Shown: piece by piece, positions 1 through 7,051 of the stretch
Layout: every line of letters starts with the position of its first letter
Position numbering within the stretch: the stretch's first letter is position 1
Translations under genes and position numbers: made by a program
Assembly (NCBI GenBank): GCA_030583925.1
Contig: CP129482.1
Location: forward strand, 3,822,001-3,886,000
Direction: 5' to 3'
DNA length: 64,000 nt
Origin: Anaerolineales bacterium
Lineage (GTDB): Bacteria; Chloroflexota; Anaerolineae; Anaerolineales; Villigracilaceae
The notes under the pieces: generated by a model
Database searches by the model: none
The model's input: the letters and a program-made list of their open reading frames with translations, nothing else
Told to the model about the DNA's origin: nothing

Positions 1-507
1 AAAAAGGGGGGCGAAGCGATGTGTCACGCGTATCATCATCTCTACGGGATAGATGTCAGCATCCTGCGCTATTTCACCGTCTACGGTCCCGCTGGCAGAC
101 CCGACCTCGCGCATTTGCGATTCGTGCAATGGATCAGCGAAGGCAAGCCTGTGCGCGTCAACGGCGACGGGAACCAGTCGCGCGGCTTCACGTATATTGA
201 TGACATCGCGCGCGGCACGATCCTTGCGCTCAAGCCGCTGGGATTCGAGATCATCAACCTCGGCGGGCATGAGGTCATCACGATTAATAACTTGATCAAA
301 ATCGTCGAGGATGTAGTCGGCAAGAAAGCGGTCGTGCAATACGGTCCGCCCAACCCTGCGGATATGTTGACGAATCAAGCCGACGTGACGAAAGCGGGCG
401 AACTGCTCGGCTGGGAAGCGCAGTACAACATGCGCGCAGGCGTGGAAAAACTCGTGGAGTGGTACAACGCCGAACGCGAGTGGGCGAAGGATATTCTGAC
501 GCCGTGA
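1..507 (+). CDS. NAD-dependent epimerase/dehydratase, 3' part
   Basis: This is the C-terminal half of an extended short-chain dehydrogenase/reductase that acts on nucleotide sugars (UDP-glucose 4-epimerase or UDP-glucuronate epimerase type). The reading frame is open to the left edge, so the gene is cut by the window. The first codons read KKGGEA, which fits the end of the YxxxK active-site motif with the catalytic lysine at the edge. It is followed by RYFTVYGP, the usual sugar-nucleotide SDR motif, then SRGFTYIDDIARG and a C-terminal substrate-binding part. The N-terminal NAD-binding Rossmann glycine motif lies outside the window. It precedes a flippase and a glycosyltransferase, so it probably supplies an activated sugar for a surface polysaccharide. 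Exact substrate cannot be told from this half. Confidence 0.9.
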   Translation, partial: KKGGEAMCHAYHHLYGIDVSILRYFTVYGPAGRPDLAHLRFVQWISEGKPVRVNGDGNQSRGFTYIDDIARGTILALKPLGFEIINLGGHEVITINNLIKIVEDVVGKKAVVQYGPPNPADMLTNQADVTKAGELLGWEAQYNMRAGVEKLVEWYNAEREWAKDILTP

Positions 508-514
508 GCGTTCC

Positions 515-606
515 CGTCATTGCGAGTGGCGCTTCAGCGCCACGAAGCAATCCCCAACACGGTGACGGAGATTGCTTCGTCGGGCAAAGCCCTCCTCGCA
601 ATGACG
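515..606. repeat. Inverted repeat, GTCATTGCGAG/GAAGCAATC family
   Basis: Two outward arms are related by inversion: cgtcattgcgag with gaagcaatcc on the left, and gattgcttcg with cctcgcaatgacg on the right. An inner small hairpin (tggcgc ttca gcgcca) lies in the left arm. The same family occurs at 55281-55387. It fills the space between the epimerase and the flippase and encodes nothing recognisable. Confidence 0.7.
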
Positions 607-640
607 AAGTTAATCTGATTACCTTACGAATGTTTTTTTG

Positions 641-711
641 GACGCTGAAAAACGCTGATTGCGCTGATAAAAAAAGAGGAAATCTGCGTTTTCTGCGTTC
701 ATCAGCGTCCC
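641..711. repeat. Intergenic imperfect palindrome (AACGCTGAT/ATCAGCGT type)
   Basis: Left half repeats aacgctgattgcgctgat; right half carries its inverse with atctgcgtt and catcagcgtc, separated by an A-rich centre. It is one of about ten intergenic elements of this style in the window. It lies upstream of the flippase and could fold as a hairpin in RNA. Confidence 0.6.
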
Positions 712-747
712 AATTTTAATAATGTAAAGTGATCAGGAAGTTATTTT

Positions 748-2073
748 ATGTTCCAAAAACTTACCTCCCCTCTCCGCGACGACCATCTCCTCCGCCGCGT
801 CATTGGCAACAGCCTTCATCTATTTAGCAATAACACAATTGCGCTGGCGTTGAGCGTCTTGCAGGGCGCGCTGGTGGCGCGCCTGCTGGGACCTTCAGGC
901 TTTGGTCTGCTTGGCATCATCATGTTTTACGCGTCCACGGTCAACAGCGTCTTTTCGTTCCGCATGAGCGAGTTGGTCGTGCGCTATGGCGGCGAATATC
1001 TCGAAAAGGGCGAGAAGCGCAAAGCCGCCGCGTTGATGAAAGCCGCAAGCCTCACCGAATTGGTTGTGTCCGCGCTCGCCTTCATTATCGTCGCGTTGAC
1101 GGCGTTTTGGGCGGAAGCGAACCTCGCTAAAACGTCGGGCGTCGCGTGGATGTTCACAGTCTACGCGGTCGGTTTGCTCGCCAACTTCAACGCGGAGACC
1201 GCGACAGGCATTTTGCAAGTGACGGACCGAATCAAATGGCAGGGACGCGTCAACTTGATTCAAAGCATCGTCACGACCATCGTAATCATCATTGCGTTCG
1301 TGTCGAACGGAACGCTCCAAACCGTTCTCTACGCCTATCTCCTCAGCAAGACGATTCTCGGCTTGGGGATGTTCCTCGCCGCGCAAGCGCAACTCAGACG
1401 CGTCCTCGGCGGCGGATGGTGGCGTGAATCGTTTTCGGTCATCACAGGATGGCGCGAGTTGATCCGTTTTGCGGTCAGTTCCAACGTCAGCGCGACGATC
1501 ATCAAAATTTTCCGCGAGAGCGAAATTTTGTGGGTAGGCTTTTTCCTCTCTACGGCGGCGGCGGGATATTACCGCGTGGCATACACGCTGGTCGGGTTCC
1601 TCGCCATCGTCACCGACCCGTTCATCGCGACGACGTTCCCCGAGATCAATCGTCTCGTGGTGCAAAGCGCGTGGATGCGGCTCAAAGATTTTCTACGCAA
1701 GATCACGTCGCTTTCGTTTGCCTACAACGCCGCCATCGCCATCGGCTTCGTGTTGTTCGGCAAATGGATGATCTCCATTTACAGCGGCGCGCAATTTCTT
1801 TCCGCTTATCTCGTGATGATCGTGCTGGTTATCGGTCTCGCGTTCAATTACACGTTGTTCTGGAATCGTCCGCTTTTGCTTTCGCTCGGCTTGCCTGAAT
1901 ATCCGATCAAAGTCACATTGATCGTCGGGCTGATCAAAATTGCGCTCGCGTTCGTGCTTGTGCCGCGCTATGGCATCGTCGCGGCGGGCGCGTTGCTGTC
2001 GTTTTATTATGTCACGTCGGTGGGGGTGATGGCGTGGCGAGGGGTGAAGAAGATCAGAGAATTAGAGAATTAG
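748..2073 (+). CDS. Polysaccharide flippase (Wzx/MATE-like)
   Basis: A 441-residue integral membrane protein of the oligosaccharide flippase / polysaccharide biosynthesis family, expected to move lipid-linked sugar units across the cytoplasmic membrane. The sequence shows about 12 to 14 hydrophobic segments spread along the whole length, with short charged loops, and the typical N-terminal pattern of a first helix containing NNTIALALSVLQGALVAR followed by LLGPSGFGLLGI. Length is normal for the family. A weak aggaag ribosome site precedes the ATG. It is followed after 8 bp by a GT4 glycosyltransferase and preceded by an epimerase, which supports a role in export of a surface glycan. The exact cargo is unknown. 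Confidence 0.85.
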   Translation: MFQKLTSPLRDDHLLRRVIGNSLHLFSNNTIALALSVLQGALVARLLGPSGFGLLGIIMFYASTVNSVFSFRMSELVVRYGGEYLEKGEKRKAAALMKAASLTELVVSALAFIIVALTAFWAEANLAKTSGVAWMFTVYAVGLLANFNAETATGILQVTDRIKWQGRVNLIQSIVTTIVIIIAFVSNGTLQTVLYAYLLSKTILGLGMFLAAQAQLRRVLGGGWWRESFSVITGWRELIRFAVSSNVSATIIKIFRESEILWVGFFLSTAAAGYYRVAYTLVGFLAIVTDPFIATTFPEINRLVVQSAWMRLKDFLRKITSLSFAYNAAIAIGFVLFGKWMISIYSGAQFLSAYLVMIVLVIGLAFNYTLFWNRPLLLSLGLPEYPIKVTLIVGLIKIALAFVLVPRYGIVAAGALLSFYYVTSVGVMAWRGVKKIRELEN

Positions 2074-2081
2074 AGAATTCG

Positions 2082-3245
2082 ATGAAGATTGCGTTGATTA
2101 CGAATTCACGAATTCCGTCACTGACTGCGAATTCAATCCAGGCGATGAAGGTGGCGCAGGCGTTGATGCAACTCGGTCACGATGTGCGGATGTTTGCGCC
2201 GCGCGAGACGGATGTTGCGACTCGTGAATCGCTGATGACTCATTACGGACTCCGCTTCGCTCCGCCATTACATCTGCTCCCGTCCATCAAGCGACTCAAA
2301 CGCCTCGACTTCATCGTCCATGCCCAGCGCCTCGCTCAAAAATTTGAGGCGGACTTGATTTACACGTGGCTTCCGCAATCCGCTGTGGTGGGACTGTGGA
2401 TGAAGTATCCCGTTGTCCTCGAAATGCACGCGGATGTGACTGGGTTGACGGGCGCGTGGTGGCTCCGTCAGTTTTGGAGGGCGAGGGGGCGGAAGCGGAT
2501 GACGGTGACCACGTCTGCCCTGCGAGTCGCTTTAGAGCGGACGACCAAGTTGAAATTCGAGGATGAAGCGGTCCTGTCCGCGCCGAACGGAGTCGAATTG
2601 GAGCGATACGCGTCACTGCCGAATCCGTCTGAGGCGCGACGTCAATTAAACTTGCCTGAGGCGCTCACCGTCGGGTTCACGGGTCACATCTACGCGGGGC
2701 GCGGCGCGGAGTTGCTGTTCGAGTTGGCGACGCAGATGCCGCGCGTCCATTTTTTGTGGGTCGGCGGGACGCCCGAACTCGTGGCGTTGTGGAAGTCGAA
2801 ACTCGCCGAGGCGCGCGCTACCAATGTGACGATGACGGGCTTCGTGGAGCACAGCCGCATTCCGCTTTATCAAGCCGCGGCGGATGTGTTGCTAATGCCG
2901 TATGCGCGGACGATCGAGGCTTCGAGCGGGCAGGACATTGCCGAGGTGATCAACCCGATGAAGATGTTCGAGTACATGGCGTCGGGGCGGGCGATCGTGT
3001 GTGCGGATTTACCTGTGATTCGGGAGGTGTTGAATGAGGGGAATGCGGTGTTGGTGAATTCGAGAGAATTAGAGAATCAGAGAATTGGAGACGCCGCCCA
3101 GAGCCTGTCGAAGGGCTGGAGACTAGAGATTGAGTCGTTGCTCGATGATGAGCCGCGCAGACTCAAGTTGGGCGCGCAGGCGAGGAGGGATGTGGAGCAG
3201 TTTTCGTGGGTGAGGAGGGAGGAGAGGGTGTTGGATGGAATGTGA
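2082..3245 (+). CDS. Glycosyltransferase family 4
   Basis: A GT-B fold glycosyltransferase of about 387 residues. The N-terminal half carries the acceptor side (MKIALITNSRIPSLTAN start, SIQAMKVAQALMQLGH) and the C-terminal half the nucleotide-sugar side (VGFTGHIYAGRG, WVGG, GFVEHSRIP, and MKMFEYMASGRAIV, the GT4 signature region). The start at 2082 is chosen because homologous N-termini begin here and because it follows the flippase stop by 8 bp. Two oddities: residues near 325-345 look like a foreign in-frame insert (coding 3054-3120), and the last 68 bp of homologous sequence are duplicated 710 bp downstream, after a BrnT/BrnA module. The second copy continues as LEGFGD and stop, so the present C-terminus DGM is probably secondary. 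Likely operon with the flippase. Confidence 0.88.
   Translation: MKIALITNSRIPSLTANSIQAMKVAQALMQLGHDVRMFAPRETDVATRESLMTHYGLRFAPPLHLLPSIKRLKRLDFIVHAQRLAQKFEADLIYTWLPQSAVVGLWMKYPVVLEMHADVTGLTGAWWLRQFWRARGRKRMTVTTSALRVALERTTKLKFEDEAVLSAPNGVELERYASLPNPSEARRQLNLPEALTVGFTGHIYAGRGAELLFELATQMPRVHFLWVGGTPELVALWKSKLAEARATNVTMTGFVEHSRIPLYQAAADVLLMPYARTIEASSGQDIAEVINPMKMFEYMASGRAIVCADLPVIREVLNEGNAVLVNSRELENQRIGDAAQSLSKGWRLEIESLLDDEPRRLKLGAQARRDVEQFSWVRREERVLDGM
3168..3235 (+). repeat. Direct repeat copy 1 (68 bp, 3' end of GT4 gene)
   Basis: This 68-bp stretch begins with ttgggcgcgcagg, ends with gtgttgga, and is identical base for base to 3878-3945. It codes LGAQARRDVEQF through RVL, the GT4 C-terminus. 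The 642 bp between the copies hold just the BrnT/BrnA genes and their promoter. Confidence 0.95.
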
Positions 3246-3250
3246 AAAAA

Positions 3251-3550
3251 TTACGTGGCTTGATACGAACCTTGCGCTTCTGCGATGGCGGAGGAGATCA
3301 CTTCCTCCTTGACCCCTTTTTTTCGTAAACTCTCGATCAAGGCAGAAACTTCAACTCCATTTTCAAGGCGTTCGAGGTCTGTCCGCAATCCCTGACCGAT
3401 GTAAGCCTTGATCAATGCCTGATAGCCTGAAAAGCCGAGCATCGGTGCGACGCGTTTCAAGTCGTCAATCACATCCTCAGGGATGCGAAGGCTGACCATC
3501 GTCATCGGGCGGTTTTTTTGTAAGCGCTGGGCAAGCTTATTGATTTTCAT
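3251..3550 (-). CDS. BrnA-type antitoxin
   Basis: A 99-residue protein partner of the BrnT toxin encoded just upstream on the same strand. It resembles CopG/BrnA antitoxins: a short N-terminal basic segment, then a ribbon-helix-helix-like stretch MTMVSLRIPEDVIDDLKRVA, then GFSGYQALIKAYIGQGL, which matches the second RHH helix and tail. The ATG at 3550 is preferred over an upstream in-frame ATG at 3592 because it gives the usual 14-bp overlap with the toxin gene end. It should bind BrnT and repress the shared promoter at 3842-3870. The stop lies only 15 bp from the direct repeat at 3235, so the module is trimmed tightly at this side. Confidence 0.8.
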   Translation of the reverse strand: MKINKLAQRLQKNRPMTMVSLRIPEDVIDDLKRVAPMLGFSGYQALIKAYIGQGLRTDLERLENGVEVSALIESLRKKGVKEEVISSAIAEAQGSYQAT

Positions 3551-3833
3551 AAAGTTCTCTTTCTGCTTTTGTCGCTGCGCGGGCAGACACAATACGAATC
3601 CTGTCGTCGCGCATGACGTATACGATGTAGAGCATAATCCAGATGGTGGTCAGCCCAACGATCCTTTCTCGAAGTTCTGTGCCGACAATTTCCTCGTCGA
3701 GATAACAGACGAACGGATCGAAGAACGCTTCGCAAGCCAGTTCAAAACTGACATCATGTTTCCGTAGATTCACAGCCGCTTTTTGGCTGTCCCACTCGAA
3801 GAGGATATTTTGAAGCGTGTATCTGACGTTCAT
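3537..3833 (-). CDS. brnT: BrnT family toxin
   Basis: A 98-residue RelE-fold ribonuclease toxin of the BrnT family. The diagnostic features are FEWDSQKAAVNLRKHDVSF at residues 12-30, the acidic patch FDPF, EIVGTELRERIVGL, and the C-terminal RIRIVSARAATKAERELYE, where the R-x-ISAR segment and the late Arg/Glu are the conserved catalytic-side residues. Length is normal (about 90-100). It is first in a two-gene operon and overlaps the antitoxin by 14 bp. A good sigma-70 promoter ends about 9 bp before the ATG, which implies a leaderless transcript. The whole unit is flanked by a 68-bp direct repeat of a glycosyltransferase 3' end, so it appears to be a recent arrival. Confidence 0.9.
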   Translation of the reverse strand: MNVRYTLQNILFEWDSQKAAVNLRKHDVSFELACEAFFDPFVCYLDEEIVGTELRERIVGLTTIWIMLYIVYVMRDDRIRIVSARAATKAERELYENQ

Positions 3834-3841
3834 TCTAGGCG

Positions 3842-3870
3842 AGTATAATTTCTTGTATATGCTTTGTCAA
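3842..3870 (-). promoter_or_regulatory. Sigma-70 promoter of brnTA
   Basis: On the minus strand TTGACA (3870-3865) is separated by 17 bp from TATACT (3847-3842). Transcription would start about 3835, almost at the brnT ATG (3833). The -35 box is only 7 bp from the second direct repeat copy. Confidence 0.8.
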
Positions 3871-3877
3871 TACAGGC

Positions 3878-3945
3878 TTGGGCGCGCAGGCGAGGAGGGA
3901 TGTGGAGCAGTTTTCGTGGGTGAGGAGGGAGGAGAGGGTGTTGGA
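3878..3945 (+). repeat. Direct repeat copy 2 (GT4 3' end remnant)
   Basis: Identical over 68 bp to 3168-3235. It continues in the GT4 frame through gagggattcggtgattga to a stop at 3960, giving C-terminal LEGFGD, which is probably the original end of the glycosyltransferase gene. Confidence 0.95.
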
Positions 3946-4066
3946 GGGATTCGGTGATTGAGTGCAAGGGGTTAAGTGTGCTGTTTGAGATTTAGAGAAT
4001 GAGACATTGATTGGGGTTAACGATTTCTTATTCCAAATAACCGACTTCTGTTTCTTAGGACGCTTT

Positions 4067-4840
4067 GTTAGGCACGGTTAAAATAAACCGAACGTCTTTT
4101 TCCTTGGAATAGTCTTTTCTAATTTTGTGATTATTTCTCCAATATACTCGAATTCATCCCAAGTTATTGATGCCAAATCGTCAATCTCATCATAGTCAAC
4201 ATGATGCGTTTCTAACGCAAATATATTATCTCTGCTGTATTCTTTTAATTCACTTTGATTTTGAAGATGATGGCAAACTGCGATATTGGCTAGCGTAAAA
4301 TCAGAATGATTTCTGTTGTATATATCCGTTCCAAAATTGCTCTTGCTGTACAGTTCGTCATTAATAAATTTCTTGTCATTGAACAATATTTTATAAAATG
4401 TGAGAAATCCAGACAATGGAAAATCTCTGAGGCTTACACCAAAAATAAACAGAGGCAATGAGGCGAACTGTTTCTTGGCGAATGGATGATTTGTTTTTAT
4501 AAACGGATGATATAAACTTATGTCTATATCTGGATAACGTGGAAGAGATGCGCCTTCATAAACACGGTATGGGTAAGGAAACATGGAGATGGATAGCCCA
4601 ATTCCATAATCAGACAAAACAGGTTCGTCCCCCACAATATCTAATGTTTGGTTGCAAAAAATAGACAAAGGCCTTCCTTCTAAAATTTCACCAATTTCGC
4701 CAAAATACCTTTTCTTACCTGAAACAAACTGTTCAGCAAAAACAGGTCTTATTTCTTCTGACCATATCTTGGCTCTATCTTCCCCGCTAAGTTCCCTAGT
4801 ATTGACCATACTAATTTCCTTTCTGCGACAAGCGCCTAAC
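4067..4840 (-). other. Integron-cassette-like boundaries around orphan gene
   Basis: Read on the minus strand, GTTAGGC (4840-4834) precedes the orphan gene by about 25 bp, matching the GTTRRRY core, and GCCTAAC followed by AAAGCG (4073-4061) comes 4 bp after its stop, matching the RYYYAAC start of an attC site. About 60 bp further on is CGTTAACC, a possible but imperfect right core. One short gene between such cores, with composition unlike its surroundings, is the layout of an integron gene cassette. A convincing attC stem could not be drawn by eye and no integrase is in the window, so this is tentative. Confidence 0.4.
4078..4809 (-). CDS. Hypothetical protein, AT-rich orphan
   Basis: A 243-residue soluble protein I do not recognise. 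It has no signal peptide or clear membrane span. It is rich in Phe, Tyr, Asn, Lys and Ile and contains stretches such as LSISMFPYPYRVYEG, YPDIDISLYHPF and ETHHVDYDEIDDL, and ends with RKKTFGLF. The gene is markedly AT-rich compared with every flanking gene and uses A/T-ending codons, so it is very likely horizontally acquired. An AAAGGAAAT ribosome site sits upstream of the ATG. It is bounded by short sequences that match integron cassette cores. Such cassette genes are often accessory functions of unknown role. The reading frame is well formed, so it is probably a real gene. Confidence 0.75.
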   Translation of the reverse strand: MVNTRELSGEDRAKIWSEEIRPVFAEQFVSGKKRYFGEIGEILEGRPLSIFCNQTLDIVGDEPVLSDYGIGLSISMFPYPYRVYEGASLPRYPDIDISLYHPFIKTNHPFAKKQFASLPLFIFGVSLRDFPLSGFLTFYKILFNDKKFINDELYSKSNFGTDIYNRNHSDFTLANIAVCHHLQNQSELKEYSRDNIFALETHHVDYDEIDDLASITWDEFEYIGEIITKLEKTIPRKKTFGLF

Positions 4841-4926
4841 TATATCTTAACCAGCGACTAAGCTGTAAAAGACGCCATTTGGGTGGTTATACAGCTTATA
4901 GAATTATAAGACTGTTCCTAAAAAAA

Positions 4927-5049
4927 TTATTGTTCACCCTTCTTCTTGGCCTGAAACAACGTAACCTGCATCCCATCGGGATCTTGGAGCCGCACGTTGT
5001 AATCGCCCCACGGGGTCATCACGGGTGGATGAACGAGCAATTTATCCAT
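4927..5049 (-). pseudogene. VOC/glyoxalase family C-terminal remnant
   Basis: A 40-codon minus-strand frame ending at 4927 reads MDKLLVHPPVMTPWGDYN then VRLQDPDGMQVTLFQ. The PWGxxxxRLxDPDGxxxxLF pattern is the C-terminal metal/substrate strand of vicinal oxygen chelate proteins (glyoxalase, bleomycin resistance and dioxygenase-like). The family is normally 110-150 residues, so the N-terminal two thirds are missing; the adjoining sequence is already the end of an L,D-transpeptidase gene. It is best read as the leftover of a gene lost by deletion at the edge of the accessory island. Confidence 0.6.
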
Positions 5050-5072
5050 TCGGCTTGTCCCCAACAACAACA

Positions 5073-6239
5073 TCAATAATGCACGTTAACGACCGTGCCT
5101 TCGGACGCCCAATAAAACAGCCATTCCGCGTCGGGGATCGAAAGGTTCACGCATCCGTGACTCATCGGCGTGCCGAAGTTGCTATGCCAGTACGTGCCGT
5201 GCAAGCCGTAGCCTTTATAAAAATACATCGTGTATGGCACATCGGCAAGATAATAACCGGGACCAGACATGTTCGTCTTCTTGAGTTTGATCCAGATCTT
5301 GAATTTACCGGTCACGGTCGGCGTCATCGAGGTGCCGGTCGAAACGACGAACGAATTGACGATCGTATCGCCCTCGTAGGCGTAGACCATTTGATGCGTC
5401 AGGTCAACGTCAATCCAGCGGACGCCGCCGCGCGATTCGCCGCCCGAAGCCGGTGGAACAGCGACAGGTCCCGCCGTTGGAGGCACGTACGCGCTGGTGG
5501 GCGTATCCGCCAGGATGTCCATAGCGAGCACAGCAGGCGTTTCAGTCGCCGAAGGGATGGCTGTCGCTTGGTCGGTGGGGAGAGCGGTCGCGGTAACCGT
5601 CGGCTGGGGCTGAGGCGTGGGCGTATCCGCAATCACCACCGGCGTGGAGGTCGCTGGAGCCTGCGCCACCGGCGCGCCCGCGTCGATCGGCGTGATGGAC
5701 GGCTTGGCGATCTCGACCGGCGCCCACAAATTTTCCTGCGTGGGCGCGGGCGCGCTCTCCAAAAACGACGCGAGCGCGGGGTTAGACAACGCCGACCACG
5801 CGGCAAAAGCAAACACGATGCACGCCAGCAAACCAAGCGCCCCGGCATACAGGATGACGCGCCCCTTCCGCCTCGGTTCGGCGGCTGGTTTTTCCTGCGC
5901 CGTTTCGCGGATGATGGGGATTCCACTCGGCGCTGGATTTCGGCTGGGGATAACTCGTTCACTCTCAACTTTGGGCTGGTTCAACTTCCCCTCAGCCCAC
6001 TCCACCGCCTTCCGCGCCCGCGGGCTTTGCGGGCTCAGTTCCAGCGCTTTTCTTGCATAAGCGAGCGCGTCCTCCGGGTTCTCATCCGAAGCGACGAGGA
6101 TGAGCCACGCGTCCTCGAAGTCCGGGGCGGCGAGCGCGGCTTGTTCGCCGAGCATCCGCGCGCCGAGTTTATCGCCGCGGCGCAGGGCATCCCGCGCTTT
6201 CGTTACCAAGTCACGTGCCAGTTCAAGGTCTGGGTTCAT
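5073..6239 (-). CDS. Membrane-anchored L,D-transpeptidase with TPR-like N-terminus
   Basis: A 388-residue YkuD-family enzyme that would form 3-3 peptidoglycan cross-links or attach proteins to the wall. Residues 1-90 form a cytoplasmic helical TPR-like part (DALAYARKALELSPQSPRA). A single membrane helix follows at about 130-150 (GRVILYAGALGLLACIVFAF), then a Thr/Pro-rich stalk to about 255. The catalytic domain ends the protein, with HGTYWHSNF and SHGCVNLS carrying the family His and Cys (HxxxxxxSHGCxN). Family length is extended by the N-terminal part. It is the last gene of an amidase-LDT-LDT set on this strand, with about 110 bp between it and the next LDT. The TPR-TM-stalk design is shared with the protein at 9295-11103. 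Confidence 0.88.
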   Translation of the reverse strand: MNPDLELARDLVTKARDALRRGDKLGARMLGEQAALAAPDFEDAWLILVASDENPEDALAYARKALELSPQSPRARKAVEWAEGKLNQPKVESERVIPSRNPAPSGIPIIRETAQEKPAAEPRRKGRVILYAGALGLLACIVFAFAAWSALSNPALASFLESAPAPTQENLWAPVEIAKPSITPIDAGAPVAQAPATSTPVVIADTPTPQPQPTVTATALPTDQATAIPSATETPAVLAMDILADTPTSAYVPPTAGPVAVPPASGGESRGGVRWIDVDLTHQMVYAYEGDTIVNSFVVSTGTSMTPTVTGKFKIWIKLKKTNMSGPGYYLADVPYTMYFYKGYGLHGTYWHSNFGTPMSHGCVNLSIPDAEWLFYWASEGTVVNVHY

Positions 6240-6349
6240 TGAAGGTTTCCGTAAGTTCTGATCGTTACGCGCAACTGAATTTTACTCTCGAAATCAGGTA
6301 AAAACGCGCCCAATTTCATAAAAGGCTATAACTTGTAGAGCGTCGCGCC

Positions 6350-7051
6350 CTACCACTGAATTTCTACGATCGTGCCTAGTTCAGCCCATTCGTAGAGCAA
6401 AGAGGAATCATACGTGCCAAGCACAACGCACCCATAGGAGACCGGACTGCCGAGATAGCCTTCCCAAAGTGTCGCGCCGTTCGGCAGGATCGGCAGCGCG
6501 TGGATTCCGTTTTCGAGACCGCCGGAATAGTAAATTCCCAGCCAGTTGGGCATCCAGATATTCCACGTGGCGCCGTAGGCGTTGGGCAATTTGGTCTGCA
6601 CCGCGAACGTCCCGACGCGCGTCGAATTTTGGATGCCGGTCGAGGCGACGAAACTGAAGATCAACGCGTCGTTTTCATAGACGTACATGTGCTGTTCGGA
6701 AATATCCACGAGGATGTACTTCGCCGAACTGGGAGCCGCAGGCGGCGGTGATTGGGGAATCGGCGCGTCCTCTAACGCCGAGGATAGTTCTTCGATGATT
6801 TCCATTGCCAGCACAGACGGCGTTTCGGTGAACGACGGCGTGGGAACGGGCGTGTCTGTGGGAAGGCTGGTGGGTGTGTACGTTGGTTTTGCCACGTACG
6901 CGCTTGCCCACAGGTCTTCCTGAGTCGGAACGGGAGTCTCGATGATGAACGCGTTCGCCGGGGAAGCGGCGAAAAAGTAGAAGGCGAGGATCACGCATCC
7001 GCTGGCAAAAAACAGAAGCAAGGGGAGAAAGATGCGTCCGTTTTTTTTCAT
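6350..7051 (-). CDS. L,D-transpeptidase-like protein with SYGC motif
   Basis: A 233-residue secreted or membrane-anchored YkuD-fold protein. Start at 7051 is chosen because it gives the ATGA overlap with the upstream amidase and begins MKKNGR ahead of a hydrophobic helix (residues 7-30). A Thr/Pro stalk with acidic segment follows, then the catalytic domain from KYILVDISEQHMYVYEND. The active-site region reads GIHALPILPNG, then PVSYGCVVLGTYDSSLLYEW. In most family members the motif is S/T-H-G-C; here the His next to Gly-Cys is Tyr. The upstream His and the nucleophile Cys are kept. It may be active in a variant way or may bind rather than cross-link peptidoglycan. Co-transcribed with the amidase. 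Confidence 0.82.
   Translation of the reverse strand: MKKNGRIFLPLLLFFASGCVILAFYFFAASPANAFIIETPVPTQEDLWASAYVAKPTYTPTSLPTDTPVPTPSFTETPSVLAMEIIEELSSALEDAPIPQSPPPAAPSSAKYILVDISEQHMYVYENDALIFSFVASTGIQNSTRVGTFAVQTKLPNAYGATWNIWMPNWLGIYYSGGLENGIHALPILPNGATLWEGYLGSPVSYGCVVLGTYDSSLLYEWAELGTIVEIQW

Noticed and set aside
895..1665. Minus-strand frame of 256 residues
   Set aside because: Antisense to the flippase, charged low-complexity composition, no domain.
4067..4840. Full integron with integrase and attI
   Set aside because: Only core-like boundary sequences are present; no integrase gene or second cassette in the window.
4879..5079. Plus-strand frame of 66 residues next to the island
   Set aside because: It is antisense to the VOC remnant and to the L,D-transpeptidase end; no start context or known domain.
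5025..6242. Long plus-strand frame of 405 residues rich in Arg and His
   Set aside because: It is the reverse reading of the L,D-transpeptidase gene; composition is typical of an antisense shadow in GC-rich DNA.
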